Assembly: GCA_025677815.1 (NCBI GenBank)
Contig: JAIXMP010000045.1
Coordinates: 62,001-126,000 of the forward strand
DNA length: 64,000 nt
Reading direction: 5' to 3'
Source: Phascolomyces articulosus
Taxonomy: Eukaryota; Mucoromycota; Mucoromycetes; Mucorales; Lichtheimiaceae
The position numbers and the translations under genes were made by a program. Below are positions 1-12,952 of this stretch, piece by piece; positions within the stretch are counted from its first letter, which is position 1; every line of letters starts with the position of its first letter. The notes beneath the pieces are model-generated. The model ran no database searches, had not been told where the DNA came from, and was given only the letters and a program-made list of their open reading frames with translations.

Positions 1-2977
1 TTTTTTGAGAGGATGGGAGTTAGATCTTCCTTCTTATTATAGTCAGAAAGGGCAAAGTTTGACTCTATATTCCAATATAATCCAAACACTACTCTCACCT
101 TCTGGTCTTTTCCCAGGTAATGGCCATTCATTTGTATCAAATGATTTTTTATTACTATTGATCTCTTCACCGGGACCGGTTCTTGAAATAGCCGGAATAC
201 TGTGTTTTCTACCATGCGATTCCGTTGCATTTGGTTGTGATTGCTGTTGCTGCTCTTTGGGAACAAAATCAGCTGTTCTTCCCATCGTCCATGGAAGTAA
301 ATAATTTGTATTGTTCATAAACCCTTCATACTTGTCCAATCCAATACTGTTTCGATACACAGAGGTGGACCCAAGATGTAATAAGACGGAATCAAAATGG
401 GGGATATGGTGTTCCTCTTTTATTAAATTCTGATCGTCACCATACGTTGATTTTTGTAAATCAATTGCTGCATGATGATTGTCTAAACAACAAGAAAAAC
501 GTTCATAGAACGTAATATTGGCTTCCTATAGATAGGTTAACATTCTTCCATAGGCATCTTTTTTTTTGGATATACATCTTTCTTCAATTTACCTCCAAGT
601 CAAATGGATCTTCCCGTAATTTTTGAGTCTTTCCACAATTACATGCATGAAAGAAACTGCATCCACTACTATGTTTTGTATTGTCCATATCACGGGCATG
701 TTTTTCGGTATCGTTCGTCATATCTTCATGACCGGCCTAAATAACCATTTCATCCCCCAACACATGATCCAAATGATATATTTTAATATATAATATAAAT
801 ATGTAAAAAAAAAATACAAGTACAGGATTATTTACCTTTAGACGACACACCTTTCCGGTTAAACTTATTCTTTCACAGCTCTGACGACCTTGTTTCCAAA
901 TTAGATCGCATTCACGTTCTAAACGAGCACCAAATTCTGCGGTGCACGGACCTCTTGCTAATGAGCTATATAATCGGAGCACATTATCTCTCTATATACC
1001 AGATTAGTTAATAAAAACGCGTAATTACATAAAAAAAAGACATGGATGGTGCTCCTATTTATTACCTTCCAGAGATGATATTGTTTAGTATAACAAGGTG
1101 GAGAATCTTGAAGATATGCTTCAATACATTTACGCATAATGTCCATTGAATGGCTAACACAATTCAGCGATTTAGCAATGAGTTTTTTTTTTTAAAAAAA
1201 AATGATGGCTACACTTTTTATTTATTTATTGACGTATTCATGCAAAGAAATAAATAAATTACCTTCTGGAAAATACGCGTTCAATTTCAATCGTATCACG
1301 AATCTTTTTACGTAATACTACCTCAATTTGTTGAATCATACCCTTTGTTCCTGGCGAATGAGCAATCACTTCTTTTCTAAAATCCTTTTCATCATCGGCC
1401 GCATCTTCTCTTGTAGAAAATAATACTTTTTTAAGCAAAACAGCGGCAGATGCAAATTGAATACCTGTGGGTAAAGGGATAGCCACATGTTTTGGTTCAC
1501 TACTATTACTTTTTCGTGAACCTGAGGAAGCAATCATTTGGAGATGCATAGGGTGCCGACTTGTAGCAGCCCGCGTCCAATGATGAATAAAGTTTCGTAA
1601 TAATTTGTTACCACAATCATCGAAAATGGATTCAATGGATTGTTTTGGTGCTTCTTTACGTCCGGCATCCATTTGCTTTCCTCCTCCTCCACTTCCACTT
1701 CCGTTCGGTGTTGTTGTTGATATTCCACGTAAAATACCATTTGTGTTGTCATATTCGTCATCAGGATCATCATCGTTCTCTTTCAACCAGTCAGACATGG
1801 ATGTGTGTTTATTAAAACCAGGTGTAGATTCAGTTTTGATTTGATCTGTATAGGGAAGAGTGGTGGCAAAGGGTGTTGCTGGAATAATATGTACAAAGGG
1901 TTGCGATGTTGTTGGCAGTGTAAATAGTGATCTATGGCGTCAAAATGTTTATAAGAAACCCATATTTTTTTCCTGTAAGAAAAAAGTCGCTCTCGCCGAT
2001 GAAAGCCGTTTTTTATATGTCTAATTTTATAAATACCTGACTTCCACTGGATCACGACCTGTTGCAGAATCAGCAGTAGGAACAAAATGAAATGCTCGAA
2101 AAATATTTTTAATTCTAGCCTGAACCACTTCTTGCATGCGCTTCATTGCTACTGGTAACGTCGATCGTGTCATTTTATCCATATTGGGAATCGATACCTA
2201 TATAGATTAAAAGTTAAGGTTAGAATTAACCCTATCTATTTTTCCCATTTTACTTTTAAAAAACTTTACATCAGCAGCTATTAACACCATCATAGGGACA
2301 CCTTTTGCAGGACCCCACCAACCCATTAAATTTGAATTGAGTCGTTCTCGATCTCGTCTGTTTTCAATTTCTCTTCGTTCAAATAATGTATTTGGTACAG
2401 AAATATCCCAAAATTTCCAACATGCCGATTGAAGTTGTGCTAAGTGAGTATAAATGCCGTTTTTCACTTGGGCCAACGTCACTAAATTCGACATGAATTC
2501 AGAAGGTAATAAACGGGGTGGAAGAATAGGCTGTACAGTATGGATGATGGTACAATGAGTGAACGGAAGTAGCATTTCATATAGAATAAACATGTAAACG
2601 TATAATTTACTTACAATAACAAGATGAGATATTAAAAACATGAGTAATAATCCACGCATAGAGAAGGATTGTTGATTGGATAACAGTGTTTGCATAAAAT
2701 TCTGATTATCTATTTATCAGTTACCATGTCTGATCCACATTACACTTTTAATATAAAAAATGGGGGGGGGTGTATATATGTGGAGAAAAAATATTCAAAC
2801 CTTGGAAGAATCATTGGCCCTTTCATATCTACATGCATCTGCTAATGAAGCAGTATCCAGACTTGAATCCATAAAAATATATGCTATTTTGGATGAACGG
2901 TCCACATACAATTGAAGGTCTTTTGATAACTGGGTGATTATATAGAATGAAAATAAGCTATGAACAATCAATCCACG

Positions 2978-3021
<44 letters not shown>

Positions 3022-3379
3022 TAATTTTTGGCATAGTCATATGCTCTTTTTAAAAATAAAATAATACCTCAACTACATCTTCTCTTAAGACCTTCAATAT
3101 ATATATGCATATTAAAATGATAAAGATGAATAGACACGTACGAAATGAAACTTTCTTTATTCTAGGGATGGAATATTCTTTTACCTGGCCGTTAGGTACA
3201 AAAACTTCAGTTCCGACTATGCGATTTGCCAATGTCACGTTTAGATTCGATAGCTTTCCGTTAGCATTGGCAGCTGTAGTTCGAAAGCCTGAATTACCAA
3301 AAATAGAGACAATAGTCAGGCCGGCATCTTTGAGAGATAGGAGTTGCGCGTCTTCTAATAAGTCATTGATTGATTCCAT
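1..3379 (-). CDS. SMG8: SMG8, nonsense-mediated mRNA decay factor (3' end off window)
   Basis: SMG8 is a subunit of the SMG1 kinase complex that phosphorylates UPF1 in nonsense-mediated decay; it pairs with SMG9. Exons read on the minus strand: 3379-3185, 2929-2801, 2701-2615, 2530-2270, 2197-2037, 1931-1263, 1153-1066, 991-836, 736-593, 525-99, then probably from 32 out of the window. All visible joins keep phase. Family marks: SIFGNSGF near the N-terminus (the degenerate G1 loop of the GTPase-like domain), RSLFTLP, DSPPCY, ARGPC, WKQGRQSCE, SLTGKVC and ACNCGKTQKLREDPFD. The start at 3379 is chosen because the protein from there begins just before the conserved SIFGNSGF block; the open frame upstream encodes a hydrophobic stretch and looks like leader DNA. 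The last join (98 to 33) is the least certain. The C-terminal domain is missing only because the window ends. Confidence 0.88.
2967..3018. repeat. CT-dinucleotide microsatellite
   Basis: A run of CT/TC dinucleotides lies within the first intron of SMG8 (3184-2930). It makes a polypurine tract on the transcribed strand. No function is inferred. Confidence 0.8.
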
Positions 3380-3681
3380 CAAGGACTTGAATACAAAAAA
3401 TAATGTTGTGAGGTTGATTAAAACAAAAAATATCAAACGAATTTTTATTCTCCAAAAAAAAAAAGCGGAACAAGGGCTCTGTGTCACCAATCAAAAAAAA
3501 TCCTTTTGGCGAATTATATTATACATAATGCATCATACTTCTTTTCAGGTGGTTCATATTTATTATTTACATGTCTAACTAATTATTATATATTTCGATT
3601 TCTAATCTATTATTCCCGATTATTTCTTCTTTCCAGTGACTAATATTAATAATAATAGGCGGTTAGTAAACGATTTATAAA

Positions 3682-5832
3682 TTACCTCTTATTCTGTTCA
3701 TCTTGCTTACCATTAAACTACAGAAATACAGTACAAATAAAAAAGTATATGTCAGTTTTTGAAATAAAATGCATATCGTGCTCCATCGTTTAAACATACC
3801 TTAAAATACATAATATCACCATCTTCAACTGAATAATCTTTGCCCTTGGCCAAATATTTTCCAGCAGATCGTACTTCTGCTTCACCACCTAATGCTCGTA
3901 AATCAGCATATTTCATGACTTCGGCAGAAATGAATCCACGCTCAAAATCAGTGCTAAAATAAATAAATGGATTTCACATGAGAAATTCATCCATTCCTAC
4001 TAGATATCATGCATAATTAATTTTTTGCTTCTTTTAAAAGAAACTTACTGAATGACACCAGCTGCTTGTGGTGCCTTGGTTGTATCCTATAGAATAACAG
4101 TAAAATGATCCAATTTTAGTACACAATAAAAAAATAATACTGCCTTATATTTACTGACCCGCACAGTCCAAGCGCGCACTTCATCAGGACCCGCTGTGAA
4201 ATAATGAATTAATTGTAAAGATTTATATCCAGCAAGGATGACTTTGGATAATTGGGATTCCACGCCATGATCAGCAAGATATGCGTCCGCTTCTTCTGGA
4301 AGCATATCGTTCAATAACTGGTATAATAAAAAATAGAACCACAAGTTAAAAAACATATTTACATGAAATAATGTTCGTTTTTCTAACGCTTGAGCATCTA
4401 AAATTTTTACCTTAGATTCAAGAGCAACAGATAATGGGATAATAATATCACCTGGATTATTATCATTGACCCATTTTTGAATCTTTGGTAACCTAGAAAT
4501 AATTATTATATTGTATCATTAACTTCGTGAATAAATGGTCATCATAAAAAAAAATAATTCCAGACATCATCATTTCAAAAAATAAAGTTCATATAGTTAC
4601 CAAGGATTCTTTCCACCTTGAAGATAATCATCTTCACCAACATTACATAAATATATCATGGGTTTTGCAGTTAAAAGATGAAGCGAGTTGATGATATTCA
4701 CTTCAGCTGCAGTCCAATCACCTTTACGCACATCATTGGATTGTCCAACATAATTGCCTACTTTTTCTACCACATCCTGAATAGAAAAGCAGCGTGTTAC
4801 TGATACATTCCATTACTCCAATAATAAGTGCAAAAAAAAACATGTTTTTTAACAAACATCACAACGTACCAAATGTTCCTTCATGTGCTTCTTATCAGGA
4901 AACTTGGCTGCTCGCCTAATATCTGTTAAATACCGTTCCAACATTTCTTCATCCTTGAGTCGAAGTTCATCTTGAATAATTTCTAAATCACGAATAGGAT
5001 CCACTGTATCTTCCACATGTGTGATATCATCATTTTCAAAAGCACGTACTAAATGATAAATAGCATCCACAGAGGCAACGTTAGATAAAAAGGCATTTCC
5101 CAAACCAGCACCTTGGGCTGCTCCACGAACAAGACCGGCAATATCCACCACAGTCAACTATAAATATATAAAATAACAAATAGAGCTCCAGATCAATATA
5201 TGGATTGGTGGATACGTGTTGCTGTTATGATGTTAGGTTTATTCATAATTTACATGAGCTGGCGTTTGTTTCTTTGGATTGTAAGATTCGCATAACCAAT
5301 CGAAGCGTTCGTCTGGTACATGCACTCGTGATTCAGAAGGATCTGTAGATTACATGATATATCTGAGTTTTAGATTTTTGTTGCTTGATACACCCTTTAA
5401 TAGATAATATGATAATATAGAGAGAACACGAACCAATAGTACAAAATGGATAATTTTCGGCAGGTACACTGCTGCTTGTCAGGGCATTAAATAAAGATGA
5501 TTTACTAAAATAACAACATATCCAAGAGTCAATATCTCTTTAATAATAATAATATAAAAAAAAAACTTCACCAAGTGAAAAAGATAGGGTTCCAAAAGTT
5601 AAACTTATTTTTGTTACCCAATATTTGGCATGCCAACAACACCCATTTTCAAATTGTTCGAGGGTCTACCAAGAATAGCCTTTTCTGTGGACGACGATGC
5701 TACAGCATCACTTTTTCGCTTTGACTTTTTAGCACAGACAACTGTAGAGGTAGAGAATAAACGTGGTGTGTTACTGCATAATCGTATAATGGTGGATCCC
5801 CTGAATCGTGGAGTGAAGAGTAATGTTGACAT
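3682..5832 (-). CDS. OLA1: Mitochondrial Obg-like ATPase (YchF/OLA1 family)
   Basis: A translation-factor-related P-loop ATPase of the YchF/OLA1 family, 435 aa in ten exons: 5832-5618, 5504-5434, 5342-5254, 5157-4870, 4776-4601, 4492-4411, 4317-4159, 4086-4049, 3953-3800, 3717-3682. The N-terminal 60 residues are rich in Arg, Ser and Thr with few acidic residues, as in a mitochondrial presequence, so this is probably the organellar paralogue (yeast YLF2 type) and not cytosolic OLA1. Visible motifs: G1 GMPNIGKSS (split by intron 1), G3 DIAGLVRGA, and a G4 position reading LCNVGE, which matches the family's NxxE that switches specificity from GTP to ATP. The C-terminal TGS domain carries [19 protein letters not shown] and [10 protein letters not shown]. 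It is transcribed divergently from the mitochondrial helicase gene, across 580 bp. Confidence 0.92.
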
Positions 5833-6412
5833 GTCAAAAACTGGAGAGGGGTATAAACAAGAAAAAGCAAAAACCCCTAATCTGGGTTTTTTTTCGCTTG
5901 GACTTTGGACCTTTGTGAAATATTTTCAACTCCCACTAAATCAAAGCTCCTTTATTTCCTGCTGTCAAAACATGATAGATGGAACTAAACAACTCTCTTC
6001 TCGTAATATAATTTATCACTAAGGTTTTGATAACTAGAAAATATTGGGTCCATTCTAAAGAAACAAGGCGCTGTTGTATAGATTATGCGAAACACTTTTA
6101 GTATGCTGTAACTACCACAGCTAATGGAAAACAATCGACCAGGTATTATAATAATTTGTATTTGGAAGGTATTATCCAATTATTTATTTTATTTTGATAA
6201 TTAGACACGTTCATATTATTATAATAATTACTTTGGAAAATACACGACCTAATAAGATACAAGCTGTTGTCATTGCTATGAAGGACATTTCTATGTGCTG
6301 CTAAGCAGCAACTCAAACAATGAAATTGAGTGTCAAAGTTTAATTTTAGCCATGCAGGAAGAAGCAAAAAATATATTCACCTCCAGCTGGCTTGTGTATT
6401 TTCTTCTTCACC
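5833..6412. promoter_or_regulatory. Shared divergent promoter region (OLA1-like / Twinkle)
   Basis: This 580 bp gap lies between the start codons of two divergently transcribed genes whose products both have mitochondrial-type presequences. It must hold both promoters. I see no clear TATA box; both flanks are AT-rich with T-runs. Small open frames here overlap no conserved protein sequence. The direct observation is the head-to-head layout; co-regulation is inference. Confidence 0.6.
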
Positions 6413-8860
6413 ATGTTCAGAGTTGTCATTCGATCACGATCTCGACTGATCGTAATACCACAACGTACTGCCCTATCAACACGTTCTCTACACCGATCAC
6501 TCATTGTTCAAAAATCATATTCTGCCACTGCTGAAGTCATACACCCATCCCCTATTTTGAATGCAACAAGCACAAGTCATGGTGGTAGTCAGGTACAACA
6601 GCAGCGACAACCTGTGGTCCAACGATCGAAAAAGGACATTATTGAATATCTTTATAAGAATCAACAACGACCCATACCCACGGGCAAACCCAACACCATT
6701 CTAACAAATTGTCCTCATTGTTTACGCGTTCGGAAAGCAAGTTTTGCAGCTACGATCGACCTTGCCACCGGTGCTTACAAGTGTCGTACGTGTCATTCCA
6801 AAGGAAGTTGGCACCAATTCACAAAAGCATTACATAAAAAACTACAAGACGGGCCAACGAATTATCAAGTCTATGATACTTCGTCCCTTCTTAGAAGTAA
6901 CAATAGTAACACGACATCGCGTTTTTCGCGATCATTGGAGGAAATTGAAAATTATCCCGAACACGTATCGACAGAATTAAAACAATATTGGTTGGAACAA
7001 TACAAACTCGACCCTTCTGTGTTGGAATTATATCGTGTAGGTGTTGCTGAATATGCCAATCAAAATGCTTTTATGAATGAAAATGAGGATGCAGCAGCAG
7101 CAACAATGGAATGTATTACGTTTCCACAAACTACGTTGACATATGCCGTTGGTGAAGAAGAATTAGGCAAGAAGGATGAATTCAAGGTCGAAACAGTCCG
7201 TGTCAAAGCATGTGCATCAGATCAACCCAATAATACAGTTGCATTTGATCCACCTACTGCCAATGAAGCTACCTCTGCTGGTTTATTTGGATATCACACC
7301 ATTCCATCAGATGCCGATACGATTATTTTGACACGACGTGAAATGGATGCAATGGCAGCGCATCAAGCAACAGGTCTACCCAGTGTTTCCTTACCTACAG
7401 CCAATTATCAATTGCAAGAATCCATACTACCCTTGATGGAACGATTTTCAAAAGTCTATTTGTGGTTAGATGATGATGTGGATGGACAAATGGCAGCTGA
7501 ACGTTTTGCCCATAAACTAGGTGAACCTCGTTGTCTCTTGGTCAATACCAATGTGGAAGGGGAAAAGGATGGACCACGGACGCCCCATGAAGCATTTATG
7601 CAAGATAAAAATTTGCAACACATACTTCAAACAGCCCGACGACTTAAGCATGATGAAATTATGGATTTTCATGATCTTCGTGAAGAAGTGCTTCGTGAGG
7701 TGATGAATCCTGAACAAACATGTGGTGTACAATCCAAAGATTTACCTCAACTCAATGAAATTCTCAAGGGCCATCGACCAGGAGAATTAACAATTCTTAC
7801 AGGACCTACAGGGGCGGGAAAAACAACCATTATTAGCCAACTTAGTTTAGACTATTGTACCAGTGGTGTACCCACATTATGGGGCTCGTTTGAGATTCTG
7901 AATAAACGATTGGCCAAGAAAATGTTATATCAGCTTGCTGGGAAGGATCTTAGTAAAGCCCCTCGAGAATTTGATGTGTGGGCCGATAAATTTGAACAGG
8001 TAATGAAAGATATCCAGAAATAATGTGTCAATGACAGATGAAAGAAGAAAGGTATAAAAAAGTATATTCACTCATACATAGAAAAAAGGAACGCTAACTA
8101 TGGCAATTTATATATATTAGCTTCCCTTGTACTTTTTAAAGTTTTTCAGTAGTACTGCCATTCGGGATGTTTTAAAAGCATGCAGTCATGCAGTATATGC
8201 ATATGATGTTCGACATATTATTCTGGATAATTTACAATTTATGTTATCACAGCAAGGTCGATCCAATTTAGATCGTTGGGAATTACAAGATGATGCTGTT
8301 GCTGAATTACGCAAGTTTGCTACTGAACAAGATGTCCATATTACGCTGGTCGTTCATCCTCGAAAAGATGTAGGTGATGCTTTGGATATTAATTCGGTAT
8401 TTGGTAGTGCCAAAGTCACTCAGGAAGCGGACAATGTCATTATTATTCAAAAAGGAGAATCTCAGCGTTACTTGGACATTAAAAAGAACAGGTAAGTTAA
8501 CTTCTTTTTTTTGGATATATGATACTGCTTTTTTTCCCTTTCGTTATTGTGGTCATTCATATTGGTCTTTTGTTTTCTAGATTTGATGGAACCTTGGGAA
8601 CTATTCCATATGAATTTGAAACGGATGCACTTAAAGTAAGAATTGTGATGTTCAATATATATATATATATATTATAGGTTATCAAGTAGAATGAATCTAA
8701 TCAATTGTTTATAATATATATATATATATATTAGATACGTGGATTAACAGAACAAGAACAACAACGATTTAAGCAAGAAAAAAACTCATCATCATCTTAC
8801 ATACCAATGTATCGAGGATCTTCCTTTTCAAAAACTCGCATTATCCCCAAGAAGTTTTAA
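6413..8860 (+). CDS. TWNK: Twinkle-like mitochondrial DNA helicase
   Basis: A replicative helicase of mitochondrial DNA related to phage T7 gp4 primase-helicase, 712 aa (human protein about 684). Exons: 6413-7999, 8121-8491, 8581-8635, 8735-8860. The first ATG is at 6413; the in-frame TTG at 6392 is not needed. The N-terminus is Arg/Ser-rich (MFRVVIRSRSRLIV), typical of a presequence. A zinc ribbon follows (CPHC near residue 100, CRTC near 123), which metazoan Twinkle has lost. A TOPRIM-like segment spans about residues 290-370 with LTRREMDA and LDDDVDG. The RecA-like helicase core has Walker A GPTGAGKT (about 463-470), LWGSFEI, LDNLQFM (motif B), VHPRK and SAKVTQEADN. Exon 2 matches the metazoan order LPLYF...HAVYAYD...LDNLQFM. 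The first TOPRIM acidic residue of active primases is Arg here, so priming may be lost; see findings. Confidence 0.93.
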
Positions 8861-10998
8861 GTAGTAATAGTAACAGTAGTAGTGGTTAGTAATTAGTATA
8901 TAGAAAATACATCAACGTGACACCATTTGTAGATAATAGTTATAACTCCATCCTCCCCTTTCTTTTAATGATTTTAATCGATAAATCTTTTTTCTTTTGG
9001 ATAACACCAAAACGGTTATTTATGTAAACTAAACTTAATGAAAAATTTATTTCCCATACACACATACTTTACAAATCAAACTAAATTTATTACTATTATA
9101 CAATGATAAGTATTGATGCAGTATATATAATACTTGGTCAACATCGCTACCACCATCACTATATATAATTGTCAATACTATCGTTCGCTGAATATAATGG
9201 AAGACTCTTCCTTTACATCAATGTAAAATTCTTAATGAAAAAAAATGATCACTGCTATAAATTATCATGTGATGAAAAAAAGAAGAATTTACCCGATTGT
9301 TAAATGGTGAAGGTGAACAAATTCCATCCATCAATTCCTTCCAAATTAAGCTCGGTGTAACCTGATCCTACACCCTACGGGTGCAATGCAGGGATCCCAG
9401 AACCGAGTTGAATGATATAATAACTGATAAAAAAAATAGCGAACAACACGTTTTTTTCTACAATTCTATCAATGGAAGCTCCATCATCTCATCTGGTATT
9501 TTTATTTTTGGGATATCGGTATTTTGCTGCATAATACGGTATCTATTGTACAACAACCAATCAAACATCATCATCTCCTAAGTAGCAGAGTATATGGTTA
9601 ATTTATTACGTATTAAAGTTTATATATTTATATTTATAGTTAGTTAGGTAAGCAATGAAATTTATAATACGTAGTCATACTTACTTTTCTAAATTTCTTT
9701 ATCTTAATTATGTCATAAAAACATCGTGTGAAATAATTAAACTCGCTCTTCTTATACGTACTCCACAGTCTCAATAAGAATAACTAGCTGATTGCTGCTC
9801 TGCGTAGTATATAGCAATTAAGGCATAAAAATCATATACCTACTAAAATGCTGCTCCACATTCTTACTAAAGCTGTTGAAGATTGTACACTCCTGGTGAT
9901 TACGATCTTCTTTTTCACTGATTATTTTACGCCATAACCAGAGAAGCATAGGTTATTATAAAAGGACTATAATGTATATCATTTATTATCAATAAATATA
10001 ATAGCCATAAAAAGCGTATAAATAATCACCAGCATCATACTGATGAGTTTTTTAGTGGGGTGGTCGGTAAGATAAATATTTTTAATTTGAACCACCCAAT
10101 TTCTTTCGTGGTCATGAACTACAATCTTCTTTGCTTAGAATACCGGATATTCTTCCTCCTTTGTATAATATTATTTATTCATAACAAAATCACACACACC
10201 ATGAGGCTTTGACAGGTTTTGGATGTATTTATGTATCACAAAATTAATAAACCGAACTTTATGAAGAAAAAAAGTAGTTGATGAGAGCGATTCGAAAAAG
10301 ACCGCCATTGATGCGATAAAGAAGAGAAATGTAAAAATTACTGTCAAGAGAGTATACATTCTTTTTTTCTTGCATTTCTTTTTCTCGTTGTAGAATTGCT
10401 TATGACATCCTTTTAACAACAAGTGAAACGAACCGATCCAACAAGAAGAGGCATGGGCGGCCTTTGATAATTGATATTAAAATTTGCTTGTAAGTATCAT
10501 CGTGAGAATTGTTGCACAAAATCACTGCAGAAAAAGGTTACTAAATTCACTTTGGATTATGTCAGCCAAATGAAGAAGTGTTACCCCGCATTGTCCCGTA
10601 ACCTATAATAAAACGATATATCGTATCTCATCGGTACTTAGCTACCGCAACTTCTTTTTTTTTTGTACCACTTCGGCTTCATTTACGTAAACAATTGAAA
10701 ACTTTGAAGATGTTACATGCTATCTCTTTTTTGACGCACCATGCACGCCACTTTTTTATTTGCCAAAACACACGTTCATATTTACCCATCAAAAAAGAGA
10801 ATTTATTTTTTTATATAAAGAGACATATTTTTTATCGTCATCCAACAACATTCAACTCATCAACTCTCGCCCCATTATTTATTGCTATCCTTTCTCTTTC
10901 TATTAATATATAAATTTTATTCCCAATTGCATATTATAACTGCTGGTCCCAGTGAAACAACAATTCTTATTAGACAACAAAAACACTAGAAACATAAA
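8861..10998. other. Intergenic region, AT-rich, no gene seen
   Basis: No open frame in these 2.1 kb looks like a conserved protein. It holds the 3' end of the Twinkle transcript and the promoter side of the mannanase gene. It also holds one compact, unusually GC-rich palindromic block at 9351-9407, listed separately. TA-rich simple sequence is frequent. Promoter elements of the downstream gene should lie in the last several hundred bases, but I cannot name a specific site. Confidence 0.55.
9351..9407. other. Structured GC-rich hairpin, possible ncRNA or element end
   Basis: This 57 nt block folds on itself. The outer stem is CTCGGT with ACCGAG, the middle stem is CTG/ATCC with GGAT/CAG around a two-base bulge, and the inner stem is CACCC with GGGTG around a TAC loop. 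Its base composition differs sharply from the AT-rich surroundings. AACCTGATCC followed by GCAGGGA recalls the 3' half of a TPP aptamer, but the 5' half is absent, so that identity is rejected. Function unknown. Confidence 0.5.
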
Positions 10999-12952
10999 AT
11001 GAAGACATTTATATTATCCAGCTTGGCTCTAGCAGTAGCCTCATTACTTCCTGGTGGAGTAAGCGCTCATCCTGCGCATCATAAACCTGGTCACGGCAAC
11101 AATGTCGATAAAGAAGCATTTATCAAAGTGAACGACGATGGAACTGGTTTCACTCGTTATGGTCAACCTTATATGATCCGTGGTGCAAACTACTGGCAAG
11201 GTATTAACCTTGGTGCTGACGACTGTAATGGTGGTGATCGTGAAAGAATGGAAAGAGAAGTCAAGCAAATGGCTGCTATGGGTAGGTCTTTTAAAAGCTG
11301 TATTGTTATTGTTGGATGAGCTGAATAAATGAAGCATGACAAATAATAACAACATTTTAATTTTAGGCATCAATAACGTTCGTGTCATGGCTGCTTCGGA
11401 AGGTCCTGATGATCAACGTTTCCGCATGCGTCCTAGTTTGATGCCCAAGCCGGGTGTCTACCGTGAACCTATTTTCGAAGGTCTGGATTACCTTTTGGAT
11501 GCTATTGACCGTAACAACATGACTGCAGTCAGTAAGTGAAATATTCTTAATTATTCATATATGCAAATAAATTTTCTCATAATTCAAAAAAAAAACAGTG
11601 ACCATGAACAACTTTTGGCATTGGTCTGGTGGTTTCTCCCAATACGTTGCTTGGATCATTGGTAATCAGTAAGTTATCTATTTTTATCATTTGTCATCAC
11701 CATTATATGTTATTATTCATTAATAAAACTTACTATGGTAAACGTATCATTATTTTATTAAAAAAAAGAACCATTCCTTATCCCGAGGGTGATTTTGGTT
11801 GGGATGAATTCACTCAATACTCTGCTCGATTCTATAACGACACTGAAGTTGCTCCTAAGGCTCAACAGATGTTCAAGGATCATATTAAGACTGTGATTAC
11901 CCGTAAGAACACCGTGAATGGAAAAGTGTATGGTGAAGATCCCACTATTATGTGTAAGTTACTAATATTTTTATGAGAATGGAAAGAAGGAATAATTATA
12001 TCAAACTGCGAGAAGAAGAAAGAAGATAATTGGAAAAATAAGAAAGGAAATGACATTAAATTCATTGATTATGTTATTTACATAAAATCTATTATTAGCT
12101 TGGCAACTCGCCAATGAACCCCAAGAAGGTCCCGCTGAATGGTTCGTTGACATTGGTAGTTACATGAAGGAATTGGCCCCTAACCACTTGGTTTCTGCTG
12201 GTTTGGAAAGTAAGGAAGATCATTATGACTTTTTGCGTGCTCATGATAATGATGTTATTGATTATGCCACTTGCCATTTGTGGGTCGAAAAGTAAGTATA
12301 GCTATTATTTAAAAAGGACCATAATAAGAAGATATTGATGACTCATTTTTTATACTAATCATTATTATAATAGCCGTGGTGTTTACGATCCTAGCGATGT
12401 CAACACTTTTCAACCTTCGATTGACTATGGCCTTAGCTTTTTGGCAAACACTTCTACTTGGGCTTCTGAACTTGGAAAACCTCTTATTATGGAAGAGTTT
12501 GGCATGGTAGGTTACTTATATTTGGATGAAAATAAAGGAAAGGGCAGGATGAGAAAAATAAGGAAAGAAAGATATTATCATAGAAACGACCGTATACTAA
12601 GTATTAATAATAATTCGATAATATATAGGCTCGTGATGCATTCTTGAAGCCCTATGATTTGGCCTTCAAGCTGAACCCTGATACTCCTACTTCTCACAAG
12701 GATGAATTCTATGGAACCCTCTTCGATAAGATTGTCGACTATGCAAAGGAAGGCAAATTCACTGGTAGTAACTTCTGGGCTTACGCCGGTGAAGGTCGTT
12801 CCACCGATAATCCTAACCAATACGGCATGGTCTGGCTTGGTGATCCCCCTCATGAAAACCGTGGTTGGTATTCCGTTTACGATAAAGATACCACCGTTCA
12901 AGTCATCAAGGATTATAATGCCAAATTGAAGGCTTTGGAAGAAAGCCAATAA
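10999..12952 (+). CDS. Secreted endo-1,4-beta-mannanase, GH5 family
   Basis: Mannan endo-1,4-beta-mannosidase that cuts plant (galacto)mannans outside the cell; 450 aa. Exons: 10999-11281, 11367-11531, 11599-11668, 11769-11953, 12099-12291, 12374-12506, 12629-12952, all phase-consistent. The N-terminus MKTFILSSLALAVASLLPGG is a signal peptide, probably cleaved after VSA near residue 23, followed by a short His-rich linker. GH5 marks: RGANYWQG, NNVRVMA, MNNFWHWSGG, the acid/base Glu in WQLANEPQ, CHLWVEN, the nucleophile Glu in LIMEEFGM, and SNFWAYAGEGR. The order fits fungal GH5_7 mannanases. No carbohydrate-binding module is seen. The gene stands alone between two intergenic regions, as is usual for inducible secreted enzymes. 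Confidence 0.93.

Noticed and set aside
9351..9407. TPP riboswitch
   Set aside because: AACCTGATCC and GCAGGGA resemble the pyrophosphate-binding half, but the CUGAGA arm is missing and no thiamine gene is adjacent.
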